Notes under the pieces: generated by a model | What the model was told of the DNA's origin: nothing | The model's input: only the letters and a program-made list of their open reading frames with translations | Databases searched by the model: none | Assembly (NCBI GenBank): GCA_947586855.1 | Contig: CANPXV010000007.1 | Coordinates: forward strand, 1 to 64,000 | Direction: 5' to 3' | Source: an uncultured Clostridia bacterium | Lineage (GTDB): Bacteria; Bacillota; Clostridia; Christensenellales; CAG-314 | Length of the DNA stretch: 64,000 bases | Translations under genes and position numbers: made by a program | Shown here: one piece after another, positions 17,862 to 28,952 of the stretch | Layout: each line of letters begins with the position of its first letter | Position numbering within the stretch: the first letter of the stretch is position 1

Positions 17862-19661
17862 ATGTCACAACAAAACACGCGAAATTTTTGCATAATTGCG
17901 CACATCGACCACGGCAAAAGCACCCTTGCCGACAGGCTGATGGAGTACACGGGGCAGGTGGCCAAGCGAGATCTCGAAGCCCAGATGTTGGACACGATGG
18001 ACATCGAGCGCGAGCGGGGCATCACAATCAAACTTACGCCTGTGCGCATGCACTACACAAAGGACGGCGTGCAGTACACCCTCAACCTCATCGACACCCC
18101 CGGTCACGTGGACTTCAACTACGAGGTCTCCCGTTCTCTGGCGGCGTGCGAGGGCGCATTGTTGGTGGTGGACGCCTCGCAGGGGGTAGAGGCGCAAACT
18201 TTGGCCAACTGCTATCTTGCGCTGGAAAACGACCTGGAAATCATCCCCGTCATCAACAAAATCGACCTGCCCTCGGCGGATGTGGAGGGCACCAAAAAGG
18301 AAATCGAGGATGCTATCGGCCTGGACGCAAGTGCGGCCCCGTTGGTTTCCGCCAAGGAGGGCATCAACATCCGTGACGTGCTGGACAGCGTGGTGCAGCT
18401 CATTCCGCCGCCCGTAGGAGACGAGTCCGCCCCTCTCAAAGCGCTGATTTTCGACTGCCAATACGATAACTACAAGGGCGTCATCATTTTCACCCGCATA
18501 GTGGATGGCACGGTGCGTATCGGCACGCAGATCAAGATGTTCGAGACCCCGGGCAAGCTGTTCGACGTGACGGAAGTGGGCATTTTTGCCCCTGCAATGC
18601 AGCCTGTCGATTGCCTCCAAGCGGGGGACGTGGGCTACATTTGCGCAAGCATCAAGACCGTTTCCGACACCAAAGTGGGCGACACGATCACCGACGCCAA
18701 GCGCCCATGTGCGCAGCCTCTGCACGGCTACAAGGAAGTAAAGCCGATGGTTTTTTGCGGCATTTTTCCTGCGGACGGCAGCAAATACAACGATTTGAAG
18801 GACGCATTGGAAAAGCTCAAACTCAACGACGCCTCCCTCACCTACGAGCCGGATACGTCCGTTGCGTTGGGGTTCGGGTTCCGTTGCGGCTTTTTGGGAT
18901 TGCTGCACATGGAGATCATTCAGGAACGGTTGGAGAGGGAGTTTGACCTGGATCTTGTTACCACCGCACCCAGCGTGGTGTACAAGGTGTTCACCACACA
19001 GGGAGAGCAGCTCTTCATCGACAACCCCACCAAGCTGCCGCCGCCCACGTTGATAGAGCACATCGAGGAGCCCATTGTCAAGGCCGAGGTATATTCTCCG
19101 CCGGAGTACGTCGGCGACGTGATGGGTCTGTGTCAGGACAAGCGAGGCACCTTTGTGGATATGACCTATCTGGACAAGCACCGTGTCAAACTCACCTACG
19201 ACATCCCCCTCAACGAGATAATCTACAACTTTTTCGACTCGCTCAAATCCCGCACAAGGGGATATGCAAGTCTGGACTACGAGTTGAAGGGCTTTGCCAC
19301 CGGCAAGCTGGTGCGCATGGATATGCTGCTCAATGGTGAGGTGTGCGACGCCCTGTCCATCATCGTCAACGAGGAGCGGGCCTACGCCCGTGGCCGCCAG
19401 ATGGCCGAAAAACTCAAAGACGCAATCCCCCGCCAGATGTTCGAGATACCCATTCAGGCGGCTATCGGCAACAAAATCATCGCCCGAGAAACGGTCAAGG
19501 CGCTTCGCAAGGACGTGCTTGCCAAGTGCTACGGCGGCGACATAACCCGCAAAAAGAAGCTGTTGGAAAAGCAAAAAGAGGGCAAAAAACGTATGCGTCA
19601 GGTGGGTTCGGTCAGCGTCCCAAGCGAGGCGTTTATGTCCATACTCAAAATCGACGACTGA
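17862..19661 (+). CDS. lepA: elongation factor 4 (LepA)
   Basis: [33 protein letters not shown] and LepA C-terminal domain. Confidence 0.97.
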   Translation: MSQQNTRNFCIIAHIDHGKSTLADRLMEYTGQVAKRDLEAQMLDTMDIERERGITIKLTPVRMHYTKDGVQYTLNLIDTPGHVDFNYEVSRSLAACEGALLVVDASQGVEAQTLANCYLALENDLEIIPVINKIDLPSADVEGTKKEIEDAIGLDASAAPLVSAKEGINIRDVLDSVVQLIPPPVGDESAPLKALIFDCQYDNYKGVIIFTRIVDGTVRIGTQIKMFETPGKLFDVTEVGIFAPAMQPVDCLQAGDVGYICASIKTVSDTKVGDTITDAKRPCAQPLHGYKEVKPMVFCGIFPADGSKYNDLKDALEKLKLNDASLTYEPDTSVALGFGFRCGFLGLLHMEIIQERLEREFDLDLVTTAPSVVYKVFTTQGEQLFIDNPTKLPPPTLIEHIEEPIVKAEVYSPPEYVGDVMGLCQDKRGTFVDMTYLDKHRVKLTYDIPLNEIIYNFFDSLKSRTRGYASLDYELKGFATGKLVRMDMLLNGEVCDALSIIVNEERAYARGRQMAEKLKDAIPRQMFEIPIQAAIGNKIIARETVKALRKDVLAKCYGGDITRKKKLLEKQKEGKKRMRQVGSVSVPSEAFMSILKIDD

Positions 19662-19690
19662 CCCAAGCGCACCGTCAAAGGAGTCACACA

Positions 19691-20518
19691 ATGCTCAAAA
19701 ATTTTGTCACTTACGATGGCGTATCGATACCGCCCGTCGGGTTGGGCACCTGGCAAAGCGCCCCAAACGATTGCTACAATGCCGTGCGTTGGGCGTTGGA
19801 TGCGGGCTATCGTCACATCGACACGGCCTTTGCCTACGGCAACGAGGCGGACGTGGGGCGTGCCGTACGGGATAGCGGCCTGCCGAGAGAACAGGTTTTT
19901 GTCACCACCAAGCTGCCCTCCGACGTCAAGGACGAAAAGGGCACCGAGGCCCATCTGGTGCAATCGCTGCGCAATCTGCGCATGGACTATGTGGATTTGT
20001 ACCTGATACATGCGCCGTGGCCTTGGTCGGATATCGGCAAGGACTGCACCCAAGGCAACATCGCCGCCTGGGGCGCCATGTTGGAGCTGCAACTAAGCGG
20101 TCTGGTGCGCTGCTGCGGCGTTTCCAACTTTCTGCCAAGCGACATCCTCCCCCTTTTGGACGCCACGGGTGTGATGCCCGCCGTCAACCAGATACGCTTT
20201 TTTGTGGGCAACACCCAGCGAGAGTGCACCTTTTTCTGTCAGGAAAACGGCATTTTGGTGGAGGCCTATTCTCCCCTTGCCACGGGCAACATATTGGATA
20301 ACGGCGTGTTGGCGCAGGTGGCGCAACGCTACAATGTCACCGTGGCGCAGCTGTGTATCGCCTATTGCCTGCACAAGGGCACGCTTCCTTTGCCAAAATC
20401 CGTCAATCAGCAGCGTATCAGGCAAAATATCGACGTGGATATTGCCCTTTCCGACGGCGACGTCGCCCTGCTGGACGGCTTGGAGGGCATCGGCCCCTAT
20501 CGCAAATTGAGAAGCTGA
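19691..20518 (+). CDS. aldo/keto reductase
   Basis: VGLGTWQS, GYRHIDTAFAYGNE, VSNF, PLPKS. Confidence 0.93.
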   Translation: MLKNFVTYDGVSIPPVGLGTWQSAPNDCYNAVRWALDAGYRHIDTAFAYGNEADVGRAVRDSGLPREQVFVTTKLPSDVKDEKGTEAHLVQSLRNLRMDYVDLYLIHAPWPWSDIGKDCTQGNIAAWGAMLELQLSGLVRCCGVSNFLPSDILPLLDATGVMPAVNQIRFFVGNTQRECTFFCQENGILVEAYSPLATGNILDNGVLAQVAQRYNVTVAQLCIAYCLHKGTLPLPKSVNQQRIRQNIDVDIALSDGDVALLDGLEGIGPYRKLRS

Positions 20519-20552
20519 CGCAGCCTCTCGCCCCTCGCACCTTATTTAGCCC

Positions 20553-21671
20553 ATGTACAGCGACTATTCCATCTACATTCACATACCATTTTGCAAAAAG
20601 CGGTGCAGCTATTGCGGATTCAGCTCCTGCACCGATTTTTCCAGCGTTTCGGCCTATTTTGACAAACTTTTTGAGGAAATCGACCGCTACGCCGACCCGT
20701 CCAAGCCGATTTACACGGTGTATCTGGGCGGTGGGACGCCCTCGTCGGTGCCCACGCACTGCATGGACGCCCTTTTTGCCAAGCTGCGCAGCCGTTTCGA
20801 TATGTCGCAGCTGCAAGAAATGACTGTGGAGTGCAATCCGGAAAGCGCCTCGGCCCCGCTGTTGGAGTGCCTCATGCGCAACGGCGTCAATCGCCTCAGT
20901 TTCGGGCTGCAAAGCGTCAACGACGCCACCCTCCGCAAGATGGGCCGCCTGCACACCTATGCCGATTTTGTTGCGGCGGTGGATCGGGCGAAGGCAATGG
21001 GCTTCGACAACCTCAACGCCGATCTCATTTTGGGCATCGACGACAACGCCGAGCAATTTCTCCGCTCGGTGCAAACGGCCACCGATTTGCCCCTTTCGCA
21101 CATCAGCGTGTACGCCTTGGAGCTGCACGAGGGCACGCCTTTGTATCGCCAACTTGACGGCACCCTGCCGCTAAGCGACGACGACATGGCCGATATGTAC
21201 GATATGGCAGTGGCGGTGCTGGCCGCACACGGTTTTGCCCGATACGAGATCTCCAACTTTGCGCAAACGGGCAGGCAGTGCAAGCACAACCTTCACTATT
21301 GGCAGGAGGGGCGCTATTTTGCCTTTGGAGCGTCGGCCGCCGGCTTTGTGGGGGATGTGCGCTTTACCAATTGTTGGGATGTTGACGACTATCTGCGTTT
21401 GCCCGTGGACAAATTGCGTGCCGAAAGCAGCGTCATTTCGCTATCGGAGCAGGCCAACGAGTGTGCCATGCTGGGTTTGCGATTGCAGCAGGGGCTAAGC
21501 CTCAGCCAATTTGCCCTGCGCTACGGCAAGGACTTTTTCACCTTTTTCGACCAAGCCGACCGCCTGCGTCAACAGGGCTTTTTGGCCGTCGACGGCGACT
21601 TCGTGCACGTCCCTTCCGACAAATTTTACGTCCTCAACTCCATCCTCACCGACCTCCTCCAACTCGACTGA
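20553..21671 (+). CDS. hemW: radical SAM HemW / coproporphyrinogen III oxidase-like
   Basis: IYIHIPFCKKRCSYCGFSS; YLGGGTPS; ECNPES; RLSFGLQS. Confidence 0.9.
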   Translation: MYSDYSIYIHIPFCKKRCSYCGFSSCTDFSSVSAYFDKLFEEIDRYADPSKPIYTVYLGGGTPSSVPTHCMDALFAKLRSRFDMSQLQEMTVECNPESASAPLLECLMRNGVNRLSFGLQSVNDATLRKMGRLHTYADFVAAVDRAKAMGFDNLNADLILGIDDNAEQFLRSVQTATDLPLSHISVYALELHEGTPLYRQLDGTLPLSDDDMADMYDMAVAVLAAHGFARYEISNFAQTGRQCKHNLHYWQEGRYFAFGASAAGFVGDVRFTNCWDVDDYLRLPVDKLRAESSVISLSEQANECAMLGLRLQQGLSLSQFALRYGKDFFTFFDQADRLRQQGFLAVDGDFVHVPSDKFYVLNSILTDLLQLD

Positions 21672-21719
21672 TCCATTTTGGGACAGTTAGCATATCACCC
21701 CATATCAAGTGGTGCATTT

Positions 21720-22275
21720 TTCGATCACTTTGCTCTTTCCTCTCTCCCTCGTTTTTTTTGTGACTTCCCATTTTTTTATAAAATTTTCACCCAATTGAGG
21801 TCAAATACCCTCATTTTATCCCCGATTTTTTATAGAAATCACGCTTTTACTACGTCTCCATTTTTTACGGTAGCTTTTTTTGTGTCGGTGGTGCAATCGT
21901 TCTCTCTTCTTCTCTTTCTGCGCCCTCTTCCTTTTTTTCTTATATTTTTTAACCGTCTACCTCTCTTCTCCCCTTCTATTTTTTTTGTTTCGTTTCTTTT
22001 TTTTCTTGTCCAATTTATTTTTTTGAAAGAAATACATGATTTTCACTCATTTTAATGAATTATCCCGAGATTTTATTATGAAGTGGCGGACCTTTTTTTT
22101 TGTTACCCTCTCTTCTCCCTCCTCTCTCCCCTCTTTCTTTTTTTTTATCTTTTCACCTCTTCGCAGCCCTCTCCCTCTCCTCTCTTTCCTCTCTTGTTTC
22201 CTTTATTTTCTTCTTTTCTTCTCTCTTCTTTTTTTTCTTTTCTAATTTTTATCTCTCCTCTTTTTTTCGCTCTTT
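21720..22275 (+). repeat. long pyrimidine-rich low-complexity tract
   Basis: ~550 bp dominated by C/T runs on + strand. Confidence 0.85.
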
Positions 22276-22530
22276 TTTACTTATTGGATGTGGGTGGTGG
22301 TGCGGTGAAAGGCGTGCGGAGGGGCTCAACTATGTCAGAAATCGGCGTTTTGTAGAATACTATTTCAGACATAACACCCTCAATATCCCTACTTGGGGGC
22401 AATTTGCCGCAAAATAGACGCAAAATATAGGCATATATAAGTTGATTTATTTTATTTCTTCTGCTATAATTGCATAGTCAAAACTTTGTTCAAACGCCTT
22501 TGAGCAAAATTTTTCTAAGTGGGTGGGCAA

Positions 22531-23406
22531 ATGAAACTTCTGCAAATGAGATATTTCCAGACGGTCTGCCGATATGGCAGCATAACCAAGGCGGCCGAGG
22601 AGCTGTATGTCAGCCAGCCCACAATTTCCTTTTGCCTCAAAGAGTTGGAGGACGAGTTCGGCGTCAAGTTGTTCCATCGCAGGCACAATCGATTGCAGCT
22701 GACGGTGGAGGGGCAATTTTTCTATGACAAGGTCAACTACATTTTGCAGTCGGTGGATTCTCTCGTCACGCAGATGAAGGACATGGGCAACAACCACAAC
22801 CACGTCAAGATAGCCGTGCCCGCCATGATCAGCACGTTTCTGTTTCCGCAGATGTTCAACGCCTACACCAAGCTCTACCCCGATGTGGAGTTGGAGATGT
22901 TGGAGACGGGCTCGTTGCAGGCCCGCAAGCTGGTGGACGCCAATTCGGTGGATCTGGGCATCACGATACTTGACAATTTTGTCAACGACGCCTACAATGT
23001 GTTGCCGTTGTGCTCTACGGAGTTGGTTTTTTGCGTCAGCAAGCGGCATCATCTTGCGCAAAAAAAGCGCATTTCCTTCAAGGAGTTGCAGGACGAGCAC
23101 ATCATCCTGTTCAAGGCGGATAGCTACCAAAACATCTTTATCAAGAGAGCCTTTTCGGAGGTGGGCATCGAGCCGAAGATCCTGCTGTATTCCTCTCAGC
23201 TGTACACGGTCAAGCAATTTCTCGGATACGGCAATGCGGGAGCGTTTTTGTATCGGCAGGTGGCCGAGATGGACGATGAATTGGTGTGCATACCGCTGGA
23301 TCAGGCGATTTTTCAGGAGATCGTGCTCATCTGGGGCAAAAGCGGCGTGCTCTACTCCGATTCGGAAAACTTTATACAATTTGCCAAGCAGTATCACTGC
23401 CACTGA
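22531..23406 (+). CDS. LysR family transcriptional regulator
   Basis: MKLLQMRYFQTVCRYGSITKAAEELYVSQPTISFCLKELEDEFGVKLFHR HTH. Confidence 0.93.
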   Translation: MKLLQMRYFQTVCRYGSITKAAEELYVSQPTISFCLKELEDEFGVKLFHRRHNRLQLTVEGQFFYDKVNYILQSVDSLVTQMKDMGNNHNHVKIAVPAMISTFLFPQMFNAYTKLYPDVELEMLETGSLQARKLVDANSVDLGITILDNFVNDAYNVLPLCSTELVFCVSKRHHLAQKKRISFKELQDEHIILFKADSYQNIFIKRAFSEVGIEPKILLYSSQLYTVKQFLGYGNAGAFLYRQVAEMDDELVCIPLDQAIFQEIVLIWGKSGVLYSDSENFIQFAKQYHCH

Positions 23407-23439
23407 CACGGTGCGCACGTGATCTAACAGGAGGACAAT

Positions 23440-23976
23440 ATGAACATTTGGCACGATATTTCGCGCGACAGGATCAGCTGTTCGGATTTTTATGCGGTGA
23501 TCGAGATAACCAAGGGCAGCAAGATGAAGTACGAGCTGGACAAGGAAACAGGCTTGCTTGTTTTGGACAGGATATTGTACACATCCACCCACTATCCCGC
23601 CAACTACGGGTTCATCCCCCGCACCCTTGCGGAGGACGGCGACCCCATGGATGTGTTGGTGTTGTGTTCGGAGCCGCTTTTGGCGCACAGTCTGGTGCGC
23701 TGCTACCCGATAGGCGTCATCATCATGAACGACAACGGCTCCTGCGATGAAAAGGTCATCGCAATCCCCTTTACCGACCCCAACTACAATTGCTACAAGT
23801 CCATCAAGGATCTGCCCCGGCACATCTTTGACGAAATGCAGCACTTTTTCCGCGTGTACAAGGAGTTGGAAAACAAGCCCACGTCCGTATCGGAGGTGCA
23901 CGACGCCGAAGACGCCCAGCGCATAGTGGAAAAGTCCATCAAGGAGTACATCGACAAGATCCGCTCTCGCATGTGA
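23440..23976 (+). CDS. ppa: inorganic pyrophosphatase
   Basis: [54 protein letters not shown]. Confidence 0.95.
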   Translation: MNIWHDISRDRISCSDFYAVIEITKGSKMKYELDKETGLLVLDRILYTSTHYPANYGFIPRTLAEDGDPMDVLVLCSEPLLAHSLVRCYPIGVIIMNDNGSCDEKVIAIPFTDPNYNCYKSIKDLPRHIFDEMQHFFRVYKELENKPTSVSEVHDAEDAQRIVEKSIKEYIDKIRSRM

Positions 23977-24063
23977 CGCTTTGCCGCACGGGCGATTTGC
24001 TCCGACGGCTCCATTGCAAAGCAGAGGCGCAAACAACCGGTCTCTGCGCAAAAAGAGGTTTGT

Positions 24064-25392
24064 ATGGTACGAAAACGGTTTCATCTCAATCCGTTTCAGC
24101 TGATAATAATAGGCTTTTTGGCGTTGATATTGCTGGGCACGCTGTTGTTGCTGTTGCCCATTTCCGCCAAAAGCCGCACTGTGACGCCCTTCAATCAGTG
24201 CCTGTTTACGTCCGTTTCGGCGGTGTGCGTTACGGGTCTGGTGGTGGTGGATACCGCCACACATTGGTCGGTGTTCGGTCAGGTGGTCATTTTGCTGCTC
24301 ATTCAGATAGGCGGCCTGGGCGTCATCACGTCCATGGCGGCGCTGATATTGCTGTTTGGCGGCAAAATCACGCTGTTTCAAAAAACCGCCATGCAAGAGG
24401 CTAACTCCGTGCAAAAGATGGGCGGTATCGTGCGCTTTACCGTGTTCATTTTGCTGGCGACGGTCGTCACCGAGCTGGTGGGCACAATTGCGCTCATTCC
24501 CCCATTTGTGATAGCCTTTGGCGGGCGGGGCGTCTGGTTGGCGCTGTTCCATGCCGTTTCGGCCTTTTGCAATGCCGGATTTGACATCATGGGCTCACAG
24601 GGCGCCCAATTTGTGTCCCTCACGGGCTTTGTGGGCAGCCCCACCGTCAATCTCACCGTCATGCTGCTGATATTTATCGGCGGTATCGGGTTTATCACCA
24701 TCTACGACATCGGCGTCAACAAATGCCGTTTTTCCCATTATTCGTTGCAGACCAAGACGGTGCTTATCACTTCGGCAGTGCTTACGTTGGTGCCTGCGGT
24801 GTATTTCTTCTTTGCCGAGTTTGGCGATATGCCCATCAAGGAGCGCATTTTTGCATCGCTGTTTCAGGCGGTCACGCCCCGCACGGCCGGCTTCAACACC
24901 GTAGATTACAACAATATGAGCGGCTTCGGCAGGGGGCTGACAGTGGTGCTGATGCTCATCGGTGGTTCGCCCGGCTCCACGGCAGGCGGCATGAAAACAA
25001 CCACCTTTGCGCTTTTGTTTGCCGCAGCCATATCCACCTTCCGCAAAAAGAACGACACTCTCATCCTGCACCGCCGTGTAGACGACAACACTGTCAAGAC
25101 GGCCTCGGCGCTGTCGCTGATGTATCTGGTGCTGTTTTTGCTGGGCGGCGGCGTCATCAGTCTGGCGGAGGGCTTGCCATTTGACGTGTGTCTGTTCGAG
25201 ACGGCCTCGGCCATCGGCACGGTAGGCCTCACCACGGGTATCACGCCGAGTTTGGGTATAGCCTCGCAAATAATACTTATGCTACTTATGTTTGTGGGCA
25301 GAGTAGGCGGCTTGACGCTGCTGTATGCGGCGCTGTCCAATTCCAACAAAAACATATCCAAGTTGCCGCAGGGAAAAATTTCGGTAGGCTAA
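24064..25392 (+). CDS. TrkH/KtrB family potassium transporter membrane subunit
   Basis: multi-TM, SVSAVCVTGLVV, GGSPGSTAGGMKTTT, AIGTVGLTTG. Confidence 0.93.
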   Translation: MVRKRFHLNPFQLIIIGFLALILLGTLLLLLPISAKSRTVTPFNQCLFTSVSAVCVTGLVVVDTATHWSVFGQVVILLLIQIGGLGVITSMAALILLFGGKITLFQKTAMQEANSVQKMGGIVRFTVFILLATVVTELVGTIALIPPFVIAFGGRGVWLALFHAVSAFCNAGFDIMGSQGAQFVSLTGFVGSPTVNLTVMLLIFIGGIGFITIYDIGVNKCRFSHYSLQTKTVLITSAVLTLVPAVYFFFAEFGDMPIKERIFASLFQAVTPRTAGFNTVDYNNMSGFGRGLTVVLMLIGGSPGSTAGGMKTTTFALLFAAAISTFRKKNDTLILHRRVDDNTVKTASALSLMYLVLFLLGGGVISLAEGLPFDVCLFETASAIGTVGLTTGITPSLGIASQIILMLLMFVGRVGGLTLLYAALSNSNKNISKLPQGKISVG

Positions 25393-25402
25393 GGAGAAAA
25401 TT

Positions 25403-26050
25403 ATGAAAACAGTACTACTTTTGGGTTTGGGACGCTTTGGCGAGCACATCGCCGCCGAGCTGGACAATCTTGGCGATCAGGTGATGGCGGTGGATATCCG
25501 AGAGGACCGTATCAACGACGTGCTCAACCATGTCACCCGTGCGCAGATAGGCGACAGCACCAAGGCCGAGTTCCTCAAAACTTTGGGCGTGCGCAACTTC
25601 GATTTGTGCGTGGTGGCGATAAGCGACAACTTCCAAAGCTCGCTGGAAACCACCTCTCTGCTCAAAGAGTTGGGCGCTCGCTACATCGTATCCCGTGCCG
25701 CCAACGACGCACAGGAAAAGTTTTTGCGTCTGGCAGGCGCCGACGCCGTCATCTACCCCGAAAAGCAAATGGCCAAGTGGGTGGCTATCCGCTACGGCTT
25801 GGATAACATTTTGGACTACGTCGAGCTGGACGAAAGCCACGCCATCATCGAGGTCAACATCCCCAAGGGCTGGGTGGGCAAAAGCGTAGGCGAGCTGGAC
25901 ATCCGCCGCAAGTTCAACATCAACATCATGGGCGTCAAGCAGGACGACGTGCTCAACGTGGACATCACTCCCGATACCGTCCTCTCCGAGGACAAAACGC
26001 TGTTGGTGCTGGGCGAATATCGCTCCCTGCAAAAGTGCTTCAAGCTGTAA
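25403..26050 (+). CDS. TrkA/KtrA family potassium uptake regulatory subunit
   Basis: LGLGRFGEHIAAELDNLGDQVMAVDI RCK_N and C-terminal RCK_C. Confidence 0.93.
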   Translation: MKTVLLLGLGRFGEHIAAELDNLGDQVMAVDIREDRINDVLNHVTRAQIGDSTKAEFLKTLGVRNFDLCVVAISDNFQSSLETTSLLKELGARYIVSRAANDAQEKFLRLAGADAVIYPEKQMAKWVAIRYGLDNILDYVELDESHAIIEVNIPKGWVGKSVGELDIRRKFNINIMGVKQDDVLNVDITPDTVLSEDKTLLVLGEYRSLQKCFKL

Positions 26051-26072
26051 TCGCAGATAAATCTAAAATAAT

Positions 26073-26104
26073 AGAAGTCAACCATTTGCCGTTGACTTCT
26101 TTTC
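26073..26104 (+). terminator. hairpin terminator copy 1
   Basis: AGAAGTCAAC-CATTTGCC-GTTGACTTCT-TTT. Confidence 0.8.
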
Positions 26105-26294
26105 AAATAATTGTAGCGCCGTCCATATTTTTTGCGGAGATTGGAGGCGGTGCGTTTTTGTGCGACAGAAAGATGTTTGTGAGCGGTTGCCCACTCGCAC
26201 TTGCGACCGAGTAAAAAAACAAAAAAAATAAAAATAAAAAAAAAATAAATAAAAAAATTAAATAAAAAAATTAAATAAAAAAAATCAAAATTTC

Positions 26295-26326
26295 AGAAGT
26301 CAACCATTTGCCGTTGACTTCTTTTC
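26295..26326. terminator. hairpin terminator copy 2, same sequence
   Basis: AGAAGTCAAC-CATTTGCC-GTTGACTTCT-TTT. Confidence 0.75.
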
Positions 26327-26443
26327 TATTCGGGTTTTGCACTTGAAAAAAATTAACCATAAAAAACATGCACTCGTCAACGACGAGTGTTTATCTTGCC
26401 CCAACTCGCCCCGCTGATGTGGTGCATTTTGAGGACATGGGGG

Positions 26444-27649
26444 TCAATTTTTTGCGCTCTCTCCGCTTTTGTAGTTGTAGACGGGCCGCACGGTTTCGGC
26501 AATGTCCACGGTGTCGCCGATGTTGTCCACAATGGACTGCGCACTCTTGTAGGCCATGGGCGATTCGTCCAGCGTGCCCTCGCCCACCGTTGTGGAAAAT
26601 ATCCCCTGCATTGTGCGCCGAAATTCCTCCACACTCAGTTCCTTTTTGGCCCGGGCACGGTTCATGATACGTCCTGCGCCGTGCGGAGCGGAGCAGTTCC
26701 AATCGTCGTTGCCCTTGCCCACGCACAGCAAAGCGCCGTCTCGCATGTTTAGCGGAATGATGACCCGCTCTCCCTTTTGCGCAGACACCGCCCCCTTGCG
26801 CAGTATCATATTGTCCGTATCGACGTAGTTGTGCACGCAATCAAATCTGTCGGTCGCAGTCAGACCGCACCCCCGCAAAATTTCCTGCGCAATGGCACGG
26901 CGATTCAGCTGCGCAAAGCGTTGCACAATGCGCATATCGTGCAGATAGTCCTGCAACAGTTGCCCCTCAAGGTAGGCAAATTGCTCGCTGATTTTTTGTT
27001 GGTTCAGGCGGTGCAGTTGCTGCTCGATCTCGTCGTCTCTGCCCTGCAATTGCAGTTGCAGCGACGTCATCTCGGCACGGGTTTTGCGCATGTAGTCCAT
27101 CGCCGAGCGCTGATACAGCCTGGCCACTTCCAGCCCCAGCCGCCTGCTGCCGCTGTGTATCACCAGCACAAGCGTGCCGTCGTTGCGACGGTCCATTTCC
27201 ACAAAGTGATTGCCGCCGCCCAGCGTGCACATGGATAGCTCCGCCGCCTGCAAATCGATACGTTTGGCGCACACAAGTTTGTCGAGAGCCGCCTCCTTGG
27301 CGCAGCGGTGCACATATCGCCGCAAACCCCGCCCTTGGGGCAGGGCGCTATGCACGGCCTCGTCCAGACGGGCGCAATCCACGTCCTTTTCCGCCAAAAA
27401 CGCCACTTCCATGCCGCAGCCGATATCCGCCCCCACCAAGCTCGGCGCCAATTTGCCGCCGATAGTCATGGCCGTGCCCACTGTGCAGCCGTTGCCTGCG
27501 TGCACGTCGGGCATCAAGCGTATTTTTTGCCCCTCGGCGATGGGGCTGTTCAGCAGCTGAATGATCTGCGAAACCGTCTCGCCGTCCACGATGTCGGTAA
27601 ACACCGTTGCGCTGTTGTATTTTCCTCTGTATTCCTGCACAGCCCTCAC
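26444..27649 (-). CDS. rtcB: RtcB-family RNA ligase
   Basis: MPDVHAGNGCTVGTAM, GADIGCGM, GGGNHFVE, IHSGSR, NCSAPHGAGRIMNR. Confidence 0.92.
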   Translation of the reverse strand: MRAVQEYRGKYNSATVFTDIVDGETVSQIIQLLNSPIAEGQKIRLMPDVHAGNGCTVGTAMTIGGKLAPSLVGADIGCGMEVAFLAEKDVDCARLDEAVHSALPQGRGLRRYVHRCAKEAALDKLVCAKRIDLQAAELSMCTLGGGNHFVEMDRRNDGTLVLVIHSGSRRLGLEVARLYQRSAMDYMRKTRAEMTSLQLQLQGRDDEIEQQLHRLNQQKISEQFAYLEGQLLQDYLHDMRIVQRFAQLNRRAIAQEILRGCGLTATDRFDCVHNYVDTDNMILRKGAVSAQKGERVIIPLNMRDGALLCVGKGNDDWNCSAPHGAGRIMNRARAKKELSVEEFRRTMQGIFSTTVGEGTLDESPMAYKSAQSIVDNIGDTVDIAETVRPVYNYKSGESAKN

Positions 27650-27774
27650 CTCCTTGGATAGATGTCTTGTAGCAGCCTATCAATTATAGCATAAGATATT
27701 CACTTTTGCAACATTTTGACGGCTGTTTTGCCATTTTCGCCGCAAAAAAATTTTGCCGCAGCGCCGCTTGCGCC

Positions 27775-27804
27775 TTGACTTTGCTGTCGGAGATATTATA
27801 TAAT
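27775..27804 (+). promoter_or_regulatory. sigma-A type promoter for the DUF2974 cluster
   Basis: TTGACT - 18 bp - TATAAT. Confidence 0.6.
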
Positions 27805-27842
27805 TTGTTTATACTCAGATTTTGTAACACGGAGACTAAACA

Positions 27843-28952
27843 ATGAATATTGTACGGTATGTAAGGCAGACCAAGGCCACCTTTGACGAGTTGCCATTCA
27901 ACGAGGTGGACAGCCTCATCCTGTGCGAGCTGTCCTATCTTCAATTCGATCGCTCGGTGTGCGGCCGTCCCGCCAAAACGATGGGGCAGTTGTGCCAAAA
28001 CATCGACGCCCTTGTTGCGGACACCCTTTTGCCCAAGGACAACGTCAAGCTGCTCAAAGAGGTGGCCACCAGCCCCCGATTTGCGCCCGTCAAGGTGGGA
28101 TATTTCCGTCAGTGCAACAGCGCACGCAGGGAGATCCGCTTTGCCGCAATGACATTTGAGCTGACCGAAAATCTCCATTATATCGCATACCGTGGCACGG
28201 ATATCACACTGCTGGGCTGGAAGGAAGATTTCAACATGGCGCTGCTCAAAACCATACCCTCGCAAAGGTTGGCGCTCAACTATTTGCAAAAGTTTGCGCC
28301 GTTGTTGCAGGGCAGGCTGCTGATGGGCGGCCACAGCAAGGGCGGCAATCTGGTGGTATATGCGGCGGTGTACGCCCCCGACGAGTTGCGCAACCGTATC
28401 GATGGCGTCTACGACCACGACGGCCCGGGCTTCAAGCAGGACATCTTTGGCGACCCGCGCTACTTGCAGTTGCAGCCCCGCATACACAAAACTGTGCCGC
28501 ACGACTCCATCATAGGCATGCTGCTAAACACCATGCAGCAATATGAGGTGGTGGAGAGCGACAGCATATCCGTCATGCAGCACAACCCATTCAGTTGGGT
28601 GATCACCGAGCAAAACGCCTTCAAAAAACTGCCCCAAACGGCACGCACGTCGCAGGCCACCGAGCTTGCGCTCACCTCATGGATAGCAAGCCTCGATCGA
28701 CCCACCACCAAAAAGCTGGTGGACGCACTGTTCACGGTGGTGTACGGCAGCGGCGCAACAACCGTGCCGCAGCTGACCGACCATGTGTTGGTGCACCTGC
28801 ACAAGATGAAGCAAGCATTCCACACGCTGGACGAGGACAGCCGCAATCTGTTGCTTGGCAACGGCAAGGAGCTCATCAAGCTGTGGTTCGACTCTATGCG
28901 GCACGTCCGCAAGGGCGCCCAACCTGCGCTTTCTCCCGATACAACGTTATGA
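27843..28952 (+). CDS. DUF2974 (Mbeg1-like) alpha/beta hydrolase-fold protein, paralog 1
   Basis: MGGHSKGGNLVVYAA, YDHDGPGF, MQHNPFSW. Confidence 0.88.
   Translation: MNIVRYVRQTKATFDELPFNEVDSLILCELSYLQFDRSVCGRPAKTMGQLCQNIDALVADTLLPKDNVKLLKEVATSPRFAPVKVGYFRQCNSARREIRFAAMTFELTENLHYIAYRGTDITLLGWKEDFNMALLKTIPSQRLALNYLQKFAPLLQGRLLMGGHSKGGNLVVYAAVYAPDELRNRIDGVYDHDGPGFKQDIFGDPRYLQLQPRIHKTVPHDSIIGMLLNTMQQYEVVESDSISVMQHNPFSWVITEQNAFKKLPQTARTSQATELALTSWIASLDRPTTKKLVDALFTVVYGSGATTVPQLTDHVLVHLHKMKQAFHTLDEDSRNLLLGNGKELIKLWFDSMRHVRKGAQPALSPDTTL

Noticed and set aside
17865-19691. 608-aa - strand ORF
   Set aside because: Antisense to lepA; produced by codon bias.
22447-24552. 701-aa - strand ORF
   Set aside because: Antisense to lysR, ppa and trkH, which have clear family motifs.
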